Made by a program: the position numbers and the translations under genes. A DNA stretch of 64,000 bases from NCBI GenBank assembly GCA_965218875.1, contig OZ244707.1, forward strand, positions 2,976,001-3,040,000. The letters run 5' to 3'. Each line of letters begins with the position of its first letter. Within the stretch, counting starts at the first letter, position 1. Under the pieces are notes generated by a model, which had not been told where the DNA came from, did not search any database, and saw nothing but the letters and a program-made list of their open reading frames with translations. Shown piece by piece: positions 35,263 to 43,702 of this stretch. The DNA comes from CBDCMJ01 sp965218875. GTDB lineage: Bacteria; Chloroflexota; Dehalococcoidia; Lucifugimonadales; UBA3495.

Positions 35263-36015
35263 ATGACGGACCGTACAACGGACCGTGACGACGCGCCGCC
35301 CATGGCGCTGCTCTGCAGCGGGGCCGCTGAGCTCGGCTTGGACCTGAACGCCCGGCAGGTGCGCCAGTTCGAGAGTTACTACCTGGAGCTGGCTGACTGG
35401 AACCAACGGGTAAATCTGACCTCGGTCACCGGTTACGAGGAGGTGCAGGTCAAGCACTTCCTCGACTCCCTCTCCGTGCTGCAGGCTCTTCCGTCGGGCC
35501 TGCCGCCGGGCGCCCGGCTGGCCGACGTCGGCGCCGGCGCCGGATTCCCGGGCCTGCCCCTGAAGCTGGCGTTCCCGGATATCCACCTATGCATGATGGA
35601 GTCCACCGGGAAGAAAACCCGGTTCTTGGCGCACCTGGTGGAAGTGTTGGGCCTCAGCGGGGTGGAGGTATTGACCGGCCGGGCCGAGGAGCTGGCCCAC
35701 CGGAGCGAGCTGCGGGAAAGCTTCCACCTGGTGGTCAGCCGGGGAGTCGCCCGCCTGCCGATCCTGCTGGAGTACACGCTGCCCTTCTGCCGCCAGGGAG
35801 GACGGGCGGCGCTGCCGAGGCGGGGCGAGGTGGACCGGGAGGCTGCTGACGCGTCCAAGGCTCTGGACGTGCTGGGGGGCCGCGTGAGCGCCATTCATCC
35901 GGTATCGGTCACCGGCCTCGACGACGGCCGGGTGGTGCTGCTGTTGGAGAAGGTCGGTCCCACTCCAGACCAATACCCCAGGCGACCGGGGATTCCGGCG
36001 AAGCGGCCGCTGTAG
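35263..36015 (+). CDS. rsmG: 16S rRNA (guanine527-N7)-methyltransferase
   Basis: S-adenosylmethionine-dependent methyltransferase of 250 residues that modifies G527 of 16S rRNA. It has the family blocks YYLELADWNQRVNLTSVTGYEEVQVKHFLDSLSVL, the AdoMet site LADVGAGAGFPGLPLKLAFPD, and MMESTGKKTRFLAHLVEVLGLSGVEVLTGRAEELA. The later block LVVSRGVARLPILLEYTLPFCRQGG also matches. The gene is well away from parA/parB and mnmG, its usual neighbours in many bacteria. Direct repeats lie just upstream. Confidence 0.95.
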   Translation: MTDRTTDRDDAPPMALLCSGAAELGLDLNARQVRQFESYYLELADWNQRVNLTSVTGYEEVQVKHFLDSLSVLQALPSGLPPGARLADVGAGAGFPGLPLKLAFPDIHLCMMESTGKKTRFLAHLVEVLGLSGVEVLTGRAEELAHRSELRESFHLVVSRGVARLPILLEYTLPFCRQGGRAALPRRGEVDREAADASKALDVLGGRVSAIHPVSVTGLDDGRVVLLLEKVGPTPDQYPRRPGIPAKRPL

Positions 36016-36190
36016 GCCGCCGGTGGGCCTCTTTAGTAACCATTGCCGTCACCGGGCACCGGCACGGGTGATATCCGGCCCGCAGTTGGGCTATATGGGC
36101 TATAATCCGAGCCGGAGAAGTTGAAGCGGCAAGCTCGGCCTACGGGCCTCGACGGCAATTCGACGGCAACTTAATCATAAGGGGACAGCC

Positions 36191-37117
36191 ATGAGCATAG
36201 GCATCGGCTACATGCCGGGGGCATTCGGCCAAGGGGGAGAAGACCCCAACTACCTGAAGGAGTTGGTGGCGGTGGGAGACAAGCACGGCTACGACTCCAT
36301 CTGGCTCAGCGACCGGATAGTGAGCGACCGGTTCAGCCTGGAGCCCATGATCGCTCTCTCGATGGTGGCGGCTTGGTCGCCCAAGATGAAGTTCGGTACC
36401 AGCGTGCTGGCCCTGCCGTTGCGCAACCCGGTGGTGCTGGCCAAGCAAATAGCCACGCTGGACTTTCTCTCGGAAGGGCGCATGCTCCCCTTCGTTGGCC
36501 TGGGCCAAGAAGAACCGGAGGAGTATGAGGCCTGCGGAGTGTCAAAGGAGCAGCGGGGGCCGCGGACGGAAGAGGCGATCTGCCTGATGCGCCGCCTGTG
36601 GGAAGAGGACAACGTTACCCACGAAGGCCGGTTCTTCACCTGCCACGACGTGACCGTTACGCCCAAGCCCGCGTTCAAACCCTCGCCCCCGGTGTGGATC
36701 GGGGGGCGCAGCGAGGCCGCCGCCCGGCGAGCGGGCCGGGTGGGGGACGGCTGGTTTGTGTCCAGCGCCACCCCGGAGGAGATACGCCAGGGCCGGGACA
36801 TCGTCTTCAGCACCGCTCGCGAATTGGGCAGGGAGGTGGAGGAAGACCACATCGGCATCATCCTGGGGTATTACATATCTCCCAAGGTCGAGGAGTCGGA
36901 GGCCCTGGCCTATAACTTCGTGACGCGGCACCGGCCCGACGCTCATTTCACCGAATTCAGCGCCGTGGGCCCGGTGGAAAAGATCGTGGAGTCCATCCAT
37001 GGCTATATCGAGGCCGGCGCCTGCAAATTCGTCGTCCGGCCCTTGTGCCCCGCGGAACAGACCCTGGAGCAACTGGAGGTCTTGGGGAGCGAAGTGCTGC
37101 CCCGGTTCCCGGTCTAG
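36191..37117 (+). CDS. LLM-class flavin/F420-dependent oxidoreductase
   Basis: TIM-barrel luciferase-family oxidoreductase of 308 residues. It shows VAVGDKHGYDSIWLSDRIVS, MKFGTSVLALPLRNPVVLAKQIATLDFLSEGRMLPFVGLGQEEPEEYEACGV, FTCHDVTVTPKPAFKPSPPVWIGGRSEAAARRAGRVGDGWFVS, and a C-terminal VEKIVESIHGYIEAGACKFVVRPL. The IGGRSEAAARRAGRVGDGW block is typical of F420-type LLM enzymes, but FMN cannot be excluded. TATAAT at 36101-36106 may be its -10. A GGGGACA ribosome site precedes the ATG. Substrate unknown. Confidence 0.9.
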   Translation: MSIGIGYMPGAFGQGGEDPNYLKELVAVGDKHGYDSIWLSDRIVSDRFSLEPMIALSMVAAWSPKMKFGTSVLALPLRNPVVLAKQIATLDFLSEGRMLPFVGLGQEEPEEYEACGVSKEQRGPRTEEAICLMRRLWEEDNVTHEGRFFTCHDVTVTPKPAFKPSPPVWIGGRSEAAARRAGRVGDGWFVSSATPEEIRQGRDIVFSTARELGREVEEDHIGIILGYYISPKVEESEALAYNFVTRHRPDAHFTEFSAVGPVEKIVESIHGYIEAGACKFVVRPLCPAEQTLEQLEVLGSEVLPRFPV

Positions 37118-37184
37118 GCCGCGGACTGCCGGCCCCGCGTGCGGGCCCCCGGTCCGGTTGCGTGAGGACTCGATCCAAAAACAT

Positions 37185-37214
37185 TACAGGCCCCGACCAA
37201 GGTCGGGGCCTGTA
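37185..37214 (-). terminator. Intrinsic terminator downstream of the zinc-ribbon gene
   Basis: A perfect 14-bp inverted repeat, TACAGGCCCCGACC/GGTCGGGGCCTGTA, with a 2-base AA centre. On the minus strand it is followed by ATGTTTTTGG, giving a U-run, and it lies about 100 bp beyond the stop of the minus-strand zinc-ribbon gene. It may also stop transcripts from the plus-strand LLM gene, but without a U-run on that side. Confidence 0.8.
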
Positions 37215-37313
37215 GCTGCCGCTAGTTGGTGCGCCTAGGCCCAATGCCCAGCGATCGCGCGGGACACGGGCGTTCCGGGAGCGGCGATGCTCCCGTTGCC
37301 GGCGTCTAGAGGG

Positions 37314-37643
37314 CTAGTAGCGGAAGGACCTGCCCCCGTCGCGGGGGGCCTGCTGCCGGTAACAGTCGCTGCAGTAGACCGGCCGCTCGCCGGTGGGACG
37401 GAAGGGCACCTCGGTGTTTACGCCGCACTCGGCGCACACCGCAGGGTGCATCTCCCGCCTCATGCCGCCCCCGCCGCCGCCGTCGAATCCACCACGGTTG
37501 GAGCGGCGGGCCTGCCGGCAAGCCGGGCAGCGCTTGGGCTCGTTGGTGTAGCCCTTATCCGAATGGTATTGCTGGTCGTCAGCAGTGAATACGAAGCTCT
37601 GGTTGCACTCCATGCACGTTAGGTTTCTGTCCTGAAAAGCCAC
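37314..37643 (-). CDS. Zinc-ribbon protein with two CXXC pairs
   Basis: Small protein of 109 residues with four CXXC pairs forming two zinc sites: LTCMECNQSFVFTADDQQYH...KRCPACRQARR in the first half and AVCAECGVNTEVPFRP...YCSDCYRQQ in the second, joined by a Gly-rich linker. It matches a widespread bacterial zinc-ribbon/CxxC group of unknown function. I choose the GTG at 37643, because AAGGAG lies 7 bases upstream and the protein then begins AFQDRNLTC. The start codon is embedded in an inverted repeat (37643-37651 with 37681-37689). A strong terminator follows. Confidence 0.85.
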   Translation of the reverse strand: MAFQDRNLTCMECNQSFVFTADDQQYHSDKGYTNEPKRCPACRQARRSNRGGFDGGGGGGMRREMHPAVCAECGVNTEVPFRPTGERPVYCSDCYRQQAPRDGGRSFRY

Positions 37644-37689
37644 TGGTGATCTCCTTATCACTAAACTTTCAGCTATAACTGATCACCAG
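37643..37689 (-). promoter_or_regulatory. 5' UTR hairpin enclosing the start region of the zinc-ribbon gene
   Basis: In the minus-strand mRNA, CTGGTGATC pairs with GATCACCAG across 29 nt. The last G of the second arm is the first base of the GTG start codon, and the AAGGAG ribosome site abuts this arm inside the loop. Formation of the 9-bp stem should hinder ribosome entry. This is a sequence-based prediction only. Confidence 0.5.
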
Positions 37690-37954
37690 GGTATTAGCCT
37701 TGTCGGGTAAAGCCGTGGGCCAGTTATTAAACTATAAGTGATTGTAACATACCTCGCCTAACTATTCAAAGCTCAAAGCGTCCGAAATTGGCGGGCGGGC
37801 GTCGGATATTGGCGCGGGCTGGAATCCATGACCCCAGACACTATGATTGACTAGGCCTCCCGGCAAGGAGTGATGTTCACCATGGCTAGATGGAGCAGCC
37901 ACAACCCCGGCGGGAAAACTTGACTGGCGCCCCTTGACAGGGGAGCGTTCCACG
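37690..37954. other. Intergenic region upstream of rpsB
   Basis: AT-richer than the flanks and without a credible gene. It should contain the promoter of the minus-strand zinc-ribbon gene; the segment around 37720-37755 has several TATA-like tracts but no unambiguous pair. Short open frames here lack family sequence. Confidence 0.35.
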
Positions 37955-37983
37955 TTGCCCGGCATAGGCCGCTGTGCTATACT
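37955..37983 (+). promoter_or_regulatory. Promoter of the rpsB operon
   Basis: TTGCCC (37955-37960) and TATACT (37978-37983) are separated by 17 bases. This is followed by an approximately 70-nt leader before the rpsB ATG, containing GTTGCAG/CTGCAAC inverted segments (about 38010-38032) that may fold. Confidence 0.6.
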
Positions 37984-38061
37984 TCCCCTGTTGTTACCTC
38001 GTGCTGCAACCTAATCTGAGGCGTTGCAGCCGCGTAATTAGACCTTATAAGGCAGGTGTAA

Positions 38062-39078
38062 ATGGTACAGTCCCTTGAACGGCCGGCGGAGCCTCGACCG
38101 GCGCCAGCCAGAGAGCCGCTAGCCATGAAGTCCCTTCTGGAAGCAGGGGTCCACTTCGGGCACCAGACTCGCCGCTGGAACCCCAGGATGAAGCGCTACA
38201 TCTTCACCCAGCGCAACGGCATCCACATCATAGACCTGCAGCAGACCTTGGGTTTGATCAACGACGCCTACCGGGCCATGACCCAGGTGGTGGCCGAGGG
38301 CGGCAAGGTGCTGTTCGTCGGTACCAAGAGGCAGGCCCAGGAGGTCATTGCCGGCGAAGCGGAGCGCTGCGGCATGTGGTACGTGAACCAGCGGTGGCTT
38401 GGCGGCACCCTGACCAACTTCCAGACCATCCGCAGCCGCATCAGCCACATGATCGACCTGCAGCAAAAGAGAGACCAGGGATACTTCAGGTTGCTGCCCA
38501 AGAAGGAAGCGGTCAAACTCAGGGACCGGCTGGCCAAGCTGGAGAAGTACTTCCACGGCCTGCGGGGCATGACCGAACTGCCCGCCGCAATGTTCGTCAT
38601 CGACATTGGCAAAGAGGACATCTGCATCGCCGAGGCCCAGCGCATGGGCGTGAAGATATTCGCCATAGTGGACACCGACTGCGATCCGGAAAAGGTCAGC
38701 CATGCCATTCCCGGCAATGACGACGCCGTCCGCTCCATTCGCCTGATCACCTCCCGGATGGCCACCGCGGCCCTGGAGGGTCAGGCGGAACGAGAGGCGA
38801 TGCTGGAGGCGCAGCGGGAAGAACTGGGCCTGTCGGACGCGGCTAGCCTGGAGGACCAAGACCTGGGCGAAGGTGCTGAGCCGGTCAACATCGCCGGCCT
38901 GGAAGAGGAATTCCTTGCCGCCGAGCGGGCGGGAAGCGAAGCGGGCGTTGCGACGGCTACGGGTCCGGCTGCCGGCGACGAGGGCCCGCCTGCGGCAGAA
39001 GCCCAAGGGACGGGTGTCGCCACCTCACGGGAGGACACCGGGCCGACTGAACCCGGTCCCGGCGCCGAGGTCGAATAA
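38062..39078 (+). CDS. rpsB: 30S ribosomal protein S2 with acidic C-terminal extension
   Basis: Small-subunit ribosomal protein, 338 residues. The S2 body runs from MKSLLEAGVHFGHQTRRWNPRMKRYIF through VLFVGTKRQAQE, YVNQRWLGGTLTNFQTI, and VDTDCDPEKVSHAIPGNDDAVRSIRLI. It is preceded by about 20 extra N-terminal residues and followed by a ~90-residue Glu/Gly/Ala-rich tail absent from standard S2. The body alone would be about 230 residues, the usual length. It heads the rpsB-tsf-pyrH-frr order found across bacteria. The internal ATG at MKSLLEAG is a possible alternative start. Confidence 0.97.
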   Translation: MVQSLERPAEPRPAPAREPLAMKSLLEAGVHFGHQTRRWNPRMKRYIFTQRNGIHIIDLQQTLGLINDAYRAMTQVVAEGGKVLFVGTKRQAQEVIAGEAERCGMWYVNQRWLGGTLTNFQTIRSRISHMIDLQQKRDQGYFRLLPKKEAVKLRDRLAKLEKYFHGLRGMTELPAAMFVIDIGKEDICIAEAQRMGVKIFAIVDTDCDPEKVSHAIPGNDDAVRSIRLITSRMATAALEGQAEREAMLEAQREELGLSDAASLEDQDLGEGAEPVNIAGLEEEFLAAERAGSEAGVATATGPAAGDEGPPAAEAQGTGVATSREDTGPTEPGPGAEVE

Positions 39079-39143
39079 GTAAGCTAGGCAGCCGGCCTCG
39101 AGCCAAGCTCAACTCAGGTCCACATACGACGAGGAGGATGTCC

Positions 39144-39647
39144 TTGGAGGTCACGGTGGAGCTCATCCGGAGCCTGCGGGAACAAACGGGCGCCGGAATC
39201 ATGGAGTGCAAGCAGGCCCTGGAAGCCAGCCAGGGAGATTTGGAAAAAGCAGGGGAAGCCCTGAGGCTTCAGGGCTTCGCCGACGTGGCCAAGCGGGCCA
39301 ACCGGGTCACCAATCAGGGAGTGGTCGAAGCCTACGTCCACACCGGGGGACGGGTTGGGGCCATGGTGGAGTTGGGCTGCGAGTCAGATTTCGTGGCCCG
39401 CACCGACGAGTTCAAGAAGCTCGCCCACGACCTCGCCATGCAGGTGGCCGCCATGGGGCCGGTGTACGTGGACGAGAGCGACATCGAAGAGGGAGACAGC
39501 CGCCCCGTTGCCCAGGTGAGTTTGCTGCAACAGCCCTTTATCAAGGACAATTCGTCCTCGGTGGAGGAGATGCTCAAGGAAGCCGCCGCCAAGCTGGGCG
39601 AGAACGTCCGAGTGCTGCGATTCAGCCGTCTGGCGCTGGGGGAATAG
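39144..39647 (+). CDS. tsf: Elongation factor Ts (short form)
   Basis: Nucleotide exchange factor for EF-Tu, about 168 residues. The N-terminal domain VELIRSLREQTGAGIMECKQALEASQGDLEKAGEALRLQG is followed by the core with VVEAYVHTGGRVGAMVELGCESDFVARTDEFK. A truncated C-terminal part contains the LLQQPFIKD motif. This short architecture, lacking the second half of the core domain, also occurs in Thermus and other Chloroflexota. GAGGAGG directly touches an ATG at 39138, so the TTG at 39144 with 6-base spacing and family-like N-terminus MEVTVELI is the more likely start. Confidence 0.95.
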   Translation: MEVTVELIRSLREQTGAGIMECKQALEASQGDLEKAGEALRLQGFADVAKRANRVTNQGVVEAYVHTGGRVGAMVELGCESDFVARTDEFKKLAHDLAMQVAAMGPVYVDESDIEEGDSRPVAQVSLLQQPFIKDNSSSVEEMLKEAAAKLGENVRVLRFSRLALGE

Positions 39648-39662
39648 CTGGCGTCTGGCTCT

Positions 39663-40388
39663 ATGCGCGAGAGTCGTTACGGGCGAGTTTTGCTGAAACT
39701 CAGCGGCGAGGCTCTCAAAGGCTCCAGCCCATCCGGTATTGATCCCGGCACGGTCAACTATCTCGCCCAGCAGATCGGTGAAGCCCACGACATGGGCGTC
39801 GAAGTGGCTATAGTAATCGGCGGCGGCAACATTTGGCGAGGCGACACGGCGGAGTCCCAGGGCATGGACCGGGCCACCGCGGACTACTCCGGAATGCTTG
39901 CCACCGTCATCAACGCCCTGGCCCTCCAGGACGGGCTGGAAAAGCGCGGCCTGACCACCAGGACCCAGAGCGCCCTGCAAATGCAGGCGGTGGCTGAACC
40001 CTACATCCGGCGCCGGGCCATCCGGCACCTGGAAAAGGGAAGAGTGGTGCTCTTCGCCGCCGGCACCGGCAATCCCTTCATGACCACCGACACAGCATCC
40101 GCCCTTCGCGCCCTGGAGATCGGCGCCGACGTGCTCCTGATGGCCAAGAACAACGTAGACGGCGTGTACGACTCCAATCCCCACGAAAATCCCAACGCGG
40201 TCCGCTTTAGCCGGCTGGACTACATGGACGCGCTCAGCCGCCGGCTGGAGGTCATGGACTCCACCGCCATATCGTTGTGCATGGACAACAAGATGCCGGT
40301 TATAGTGTTCGACATCTTCGAGTCGGGCAACATGTGCGGCATCCTTACCGGTGAACCGGTGGGAACTCTCATAGAGGGCCGGGAGTAG
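39663..40388 (+). CDS. pyrH: UMP kinase
   Basis: Amino-acid-kinase-fold UMP kinase of 241 residues that phosphorylates UMP to UDP. It begins YGRVLLKLSGEALKG, continues EVAIVIGGGNIWRG, then YSGMLATVINALALQDGLEK. FAAGTGNPFMTTDTASALRALEIGADVLLMAKN and DGVYDSNP close the active site. It lies 15 bp after tsf and 2 bp before frr, in the conserved order. Confidence 0.97.
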   Translation: MRESRYGRVLLKLSGEALKGSSPSGIDPGTVNYLAQQIGEAHDMGVEVAIVIGGGNIWRGDTAESQGMDRATADYSGMLATVINALALQDGLEKRGLTTRTQSALQMQAVAEPYIRRRAIRHLEKGRVVLFAAGTGNPFMTTDTASALRALEIGADVLLMAKNNVDGVYDSNPHENPNAVRFSRLDYMDALSRRLEVMDSTAISLCMDNKMPVIVFDIFESGNMCGILTGEPVGTLIEGRE

Positions 40389-40390
40389 TC

Positions 40391-40981
40391 ATGACATCGA
40401 AAAACGAGGGCGCCGAAGAGCTTACTACCGAGTCGGTCCTGGACACCGTGGGGCAAAAGATGGACCGGTCTATCGAGGCGTTGAAGCGAGACCTGAACAC
40501 GCTGCGGACCGGCCGCGCGACCCCCGCCCTGATCGAAAACATCTCCGTCGACTACTACGGCTCACCCACGCCGCTGAAGCAGGTGGCTTCCATCTCCGCC
40601 CCGGAAGCGCGGGTGCTGCAGGTGCAGCCGTGGGACAAGCAGTCGCTGCGGGATATAGAGCGCAGCCTGATGAAGTCCGACCTGGGCTTCAACCCCTCCA
40701 ACGACGGCAACATCATAACCGTCCCCATACCGGCCCTCGACCAGCAGCGGCGGCAAGAGATGGTGCGTTTGCTGAAACAGAAGCTGGAGGAAGCCAAGGT
40801 CTCCATTCGCAACGTTCGGCGGGACGGCTTGGAGAGTCTCCGCAAGCTGGAACGGGACAAGAACATCTCCCAGGACCAGAACAGGCGGGCCCAGGAGCAG
40901 TTGCAGAAAACGACCGATGAGCACACTCAACTGGTGGACCAGGTGGGCGCCGCCAAAGAAAAAGAGGTAATGCAGGTTTAG
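40391..40981 (+). CDS. frr: Ribosome recycling factor
   Basis: Dissociates post-termination ribosomes together with EF-G. The 196-residue protein has the three-helix/two-domain pattern: MDRSIEALKRDLNTLRTGRATPALIENISVDYYGSPTPLKQVASISAPEARVLQVQPWD, SDLGFNPSNDGNIITVPIPALDQQRRQEMVRLLKQK, and the closing helix. The N-terminus is about 10 residues longer than usual. Coding is continuous with pyrH (2-bp gap) and uppS (2-bp gap). Confidence 0.97.
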   Translation: MTSKNEGAEELTTESVLDTVGQKMDRSIEALKRDLNTLRTGRATPALIENISVDYYGSPTPLKQVASISAPEARVLQVQPWDKQSLRDIERSLMKSDLGFNPSNDGNIITVPIPALDQQRRQEMVRLLKQKLEEAKVSIRNVRRDGLESLRKLERDKNISQDQNRRAQEQLQKTTDEHTQLVDQVGAAKEKEVMQV

Positions 40982-40983
40982 CC

Positions 40984-41727
40984 ATGCAGCTCAAGACTGC
41001 GTCGTCTGAGAATCCCTCAGACGCGGTCCCCAGGGTTCCGGTGCACGTTGCCATCATCATGGACGGCAACGGCCGCTGGGCCAAGCAGCGGCATTTACCA
41101 CGGCTGGCCGGCCACCGCAAGGGCGTCGAATGCATTCACCGGGTGTTGAAAGCCCTGGCCGACCGCGACGTGAAGTACGTGACCCTGTACGCCTTCTCCA
41201 CGGAGAACTGGGACCGGCCCGCCGAAGAGGTGGAGGGCATCCTGGATATTATGATTGACGCCCTGCGGGACCAAACCGCGGCTATCCACCGGAACAACGT
41301 GCGAATTCTTCACATCGGCCGTATTGACCGCCTGACGCCCGAGTTGCAGGGCGCCGTGGACTACGCCCAGGAATTGACTTGCCGCAACACCGGCATCACC
41401 CTCAACGTGGCTTTCGACTATGGCGGCCGCGACGAGATATTGAAGGCGGTCAAACAGATGATCTGGGACGGCGTGGCCGCGGAGGACGTCGACGAGGCCT
41501 TATTTCGCAAGTACCTGTTCACCGCCCACTGCCCGGACCCCGACCTGATCATTCGGACCGGGGGCGAACTCCGCATCAGCAACTTCCTGCTGTGGCAGTC
41601 GGCCTACAGCGAGTACTATCACACCTCCACCCTATGGCCCGACCTGGAGCCCGCGGAACTGGACCGGGTCCTGGAGGAATTCAACACCCGGCAGCGACGC
41701 TTCGGCAAGGTGACCCCCGAGGCCTGA
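40984..41727 (+). CDS. uppS: Isoprenyl transferase (undecaprenyl diphosphate synthase)
   Basis: cis-prenyltransferase of 247 residues making the C55 lipid carrier for cell-envelope glycans. It has HVAIIMDGNGRWAKQRHLPRLAGHRKG with the catalytic Asp, YVTLYAFSTENWDRP, LNVAFDYGGRDEI and the C-terminal DLIIRTGGELRISNFLLWQSAYSEYY/LWPD. It is tightly spaced after frr and 3 bp before cdsA. Presence of cdsA, dxr and ispG nearby links it to isoprenoid and lipid precursor supply. Confidence 0.97.
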   Translation: MQLKTASSENPSDAVPRVPVHVAIIMDGNGRWAKQRHLPRLAGHRKGVECIHRVLKALADRDVKYVTLYAFSTENWDRPAEEVEGILDIMIDALRDQTAAIHRNNVRILHIGRIDRLTPELQGAVDYAQELTCRNTGITLNVAFDYGGRDEILKAVKQMIWDGVAAEDVDEALFRKYLFTAHCPDPDLIIRTGGELRISNFLLWQSAYSEYYHTSTLWPDLEPAELDRVLEEFNTRQRRFGKVTPEA

Positions 41728-41730
41728 CCT

Positions 41731-42564
41731 TTGCTCCGACGGACCCTCACGGCGGCGGCGGGCCTACCGGTCTTGATCGCCGCAGTCTGGTGGGCGGGGC
41801 CTGGGCTCACCATCCTGGTCCTGGTCGCAGCCACCCTGGGCCTACGCGAGTTCTACCGGCTGCCGCCTTCGGATATTCAACGCCTCCCCCTCGCCCTGGG
41901 CGCCGCGCTGACCGTATCCCTGGTCCTGGGCGCTGAATTCGCTTCCGGCCCCGGCAATTTCCTGATCGTATCCGGGGCCATACTGGCCGCGGGAGGGTTC
42001 GCAGGGCTGCTGTGGCTCATCGCCTGCTACTCCGGGGGGCGCCCCCCGGTGGCGGCTCTCTACCTGTTGGGCGGCCCGGTCTACGTGGGGTTCCTGCTGG
42101 CCCACAGCCTGGTCCTGCGCGACCTGGGGGACTTCACGGAAGGGGGACGGGAAGTAGGCCGAGCTTGGCTCCTGATGGCCCTGCTGACCGTTTTTGCCAC
42201 CGACACCGGCGCCTACTTCACCGGCCGCGCCATCGGCCGCCACCCGATGGCGCCCCGCATCAGCCCCAACAAGACCTGGGAGGGCGCCGCCGGAGGCCTG
42301 GGCGCGGCGGTGATCGCGGTGGTGGCGCTGGGATTGGCCTTCGACGTGGACACGCCCCGCTGGCAGCAGGTGATTATAGGTGTCGCCGTCGGCGTGGCCG
42401 GCCAGTTGGGCGATTTGCTCGAGTCCAGGCTCAAAAGAGTTTCCAACGTAAAAGACGCAGGTAGTATAATCCCTGGACATGGTGGCGTCCTGGACCGGCT
42501 CGATTCCATTGTGGTGTCGATACCCGTGGTCTACTATCTTCTTGCGAGGGTATTTGAACCATGA
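41731..42564 (+). CDS. cdsA: Phosphatidate cytidylyltransferase (CDP-diacylglycerol synthase)
   Basis: Integral membrane enzyme of 277 residues that forms CDP-diacylglycerol. Multiple hydrophobic helices precede the signature, which is spread over TDTGAYFTGRAIGRH, ISPNKTWEGAAGGLG and the C-terminal DLLESRLKRVSNVKDAGSIIPGHGGVLDRLDSI. The start is TTG with GAGG upstream. The stop overlaps the dxr start by 4 bases (ATGA). Confidence 0.96.
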   Translation: MLRRTLTAAAGLPVLIAAVWWAGPGLTILVLVAATLGLREFYRLPPSDIQRLPLALGAALTVSLVLGAEFASGPGNFLIVSGAILAAGGFAGLLWLIACYSGGRPPVAALYLLGGPVYVGFLLAHSLVLRDLGDFTEGGREVGRAWLLMALLTVFATDTGAYFTGRAIGRHPMAPRISPNKTWEGAAGGLGAAVIAVVALGLAFDVDTPRWQQVIIGVAVGVAGQLGDLLESRLKRVSNVKDAGSIIPGHGGVLDRLDSIVVSIPVVYYLLARVFEP

Positions 42565-43682
42565 AAAGGATAGTTGTTCTCGGATCCACAGGCTCCATAG
42601 GACGCCAAACCCTGGACGTCGTCCGGACCTTCCGCGAGGACTTCGACGTGGTGGGGCTGGCCGCCGGGACCAACCGGGACTTACTGCTCCAGCAGGCGCA
42701 GGAGTTCAGCCCGGCTCACCTCTACTGTTTCGACCGTCCCGAACCCATGCCCCAGGGCATGCGGTTTACCTCCATGGAGGACATGGTGTGCCTGGAGGAC
42801 GTGGACCTGGTCATGGTGGCCACCATGGGCAGCGTGGGCCTCATGCCCACCCTCAACGCTTTGCAGCACGGCAAGGTGGTTGCCCTGTCCAACAAGGAAC
42901 CCATCGTCATGGCCGGCGAGCTGATCAAGGCCTACGAGGCCAAGTACGGGGGCGCGGTGCTGCCGGTGGACAGCGAGCCCAGCGCTATATGGCAGTGCCT
43001 GCAAGGGGAGGACAACCCCATCCGCCGCCTGATGATCACGGCTTCCGGTGGCCCCTTCCGGGAGACCCCCCTGGAGGAGATGCCCGAGGTCACCGTGGAG
43101 CGGGCGCTGCAACACCCCACCTGGAAGATGGGCCAAAAGATCACCATCGATTCGGCGACCCTGATGAACAAGGCCTTCGAGGTCATCGAGTCCCACTGGT
43201 TGTTCGGCGTTCCCTGGAGCAACATCGAGGTGGTCATCCACCCCCAGAGCACCATCCACTCCATGGTGGAGTTTGAGGACGGATCGGTGAAAGCCCAACT
43301 GGGCCCGCCGGACATGCGGCTGCCCATCCAGTACGCCCTGTATTACCCCAAGCGCCTTCACAACGACATGATCCCCAAGCTGGACACCGGCATTCCCCAC
43401 ACGCTGAACTTCGCCCCCATGGAGCCGGACCGCTACCCCTGCTTCAACCTGGCGGTGAGCGCGGGACGGCAGGGGGGCACCTTCCCGGCGGTCCTCAGCG
43501 CGGCTGACGAGGTGGCGGTGGGCGCGTTTCTGGAACGCAAAATAGGTTTCACCGATATCCAACGCGTTGTGGAGCAGGTGCTCTCCGAGCACCGGCCAAC
43601 GCCGGGCGGTGACGCGGAAGAGGTGATGGAGGCGGACCGGTGGGCGTCGGCGAGGGCAAAAGACATAGCCGGCCTGGCATAG
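42561..43682 (+). CDS. dxr: 1-deoxy-D-xylulose 5-phosphate reductoisomerase
   Basis: NADPH-dependent second enzyme of the MEP isoprenoid pathway, 373 residues. It contains the NADPH site VVLGSTGSIGRQTLDVV (5-21), ALSNKEPIVMAGELI, the metal/substrate segment VDSEPSAIWQCLQG (Asp and Glu ligands), and ITASGGPFR. HPTWKMGQKITIDSATLMNKAFEVIES and VVIHPQSTIHSMVEFEDGS complete the active site. Together with ispG at 46220 it shows that the organism uses the MEP route. Confidence 0.97.
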   Translation: MKRIVVLGSTGSIGRQTLDVVRTFREDFDVVGLAAGTNRDLLLQQAQEFSPAHLYCFDRPEPMPQGMRFTSMEDMVCLEDVDLVMVATMGSVGLMPTLNALQHGKVVALSNKEPIVMAGELIKAYEAKYGGAVLPVDSEPSAIWQCLQGEDNPIRRLMITASGGPFRETPLEEMPEVTVERALQHPTWKMGQKITIDSATLMNKAFEVIESHWLFGVPWSNIEVVIHPQSTIHSMVEFEDGSVKAQLGPPDMRLPIQYALYYPKRLHNDMIPKLDTGIPHTLNFAPMEPDRYPCFNLAVSAGRQGGTFPAVLSAADEVAVGAFLERKIGFTDIQRVVEQVLSEHRPTPGGDAEEVMEADRWASARAKDIAGLA

Positions 43683-43702
43683 CCGGCCCGTAGAAGCGTC
43701 TC

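Noticed and set aside
37185..37214. Terminator of the plus-strand LLM oxidoreductase
   Set aside because: The hairpin is perfect, but the U-run exists only on the minus-strand transcript, so I assign it to the zinc-ribbon gene; a minor effect on the other strand remains possible.
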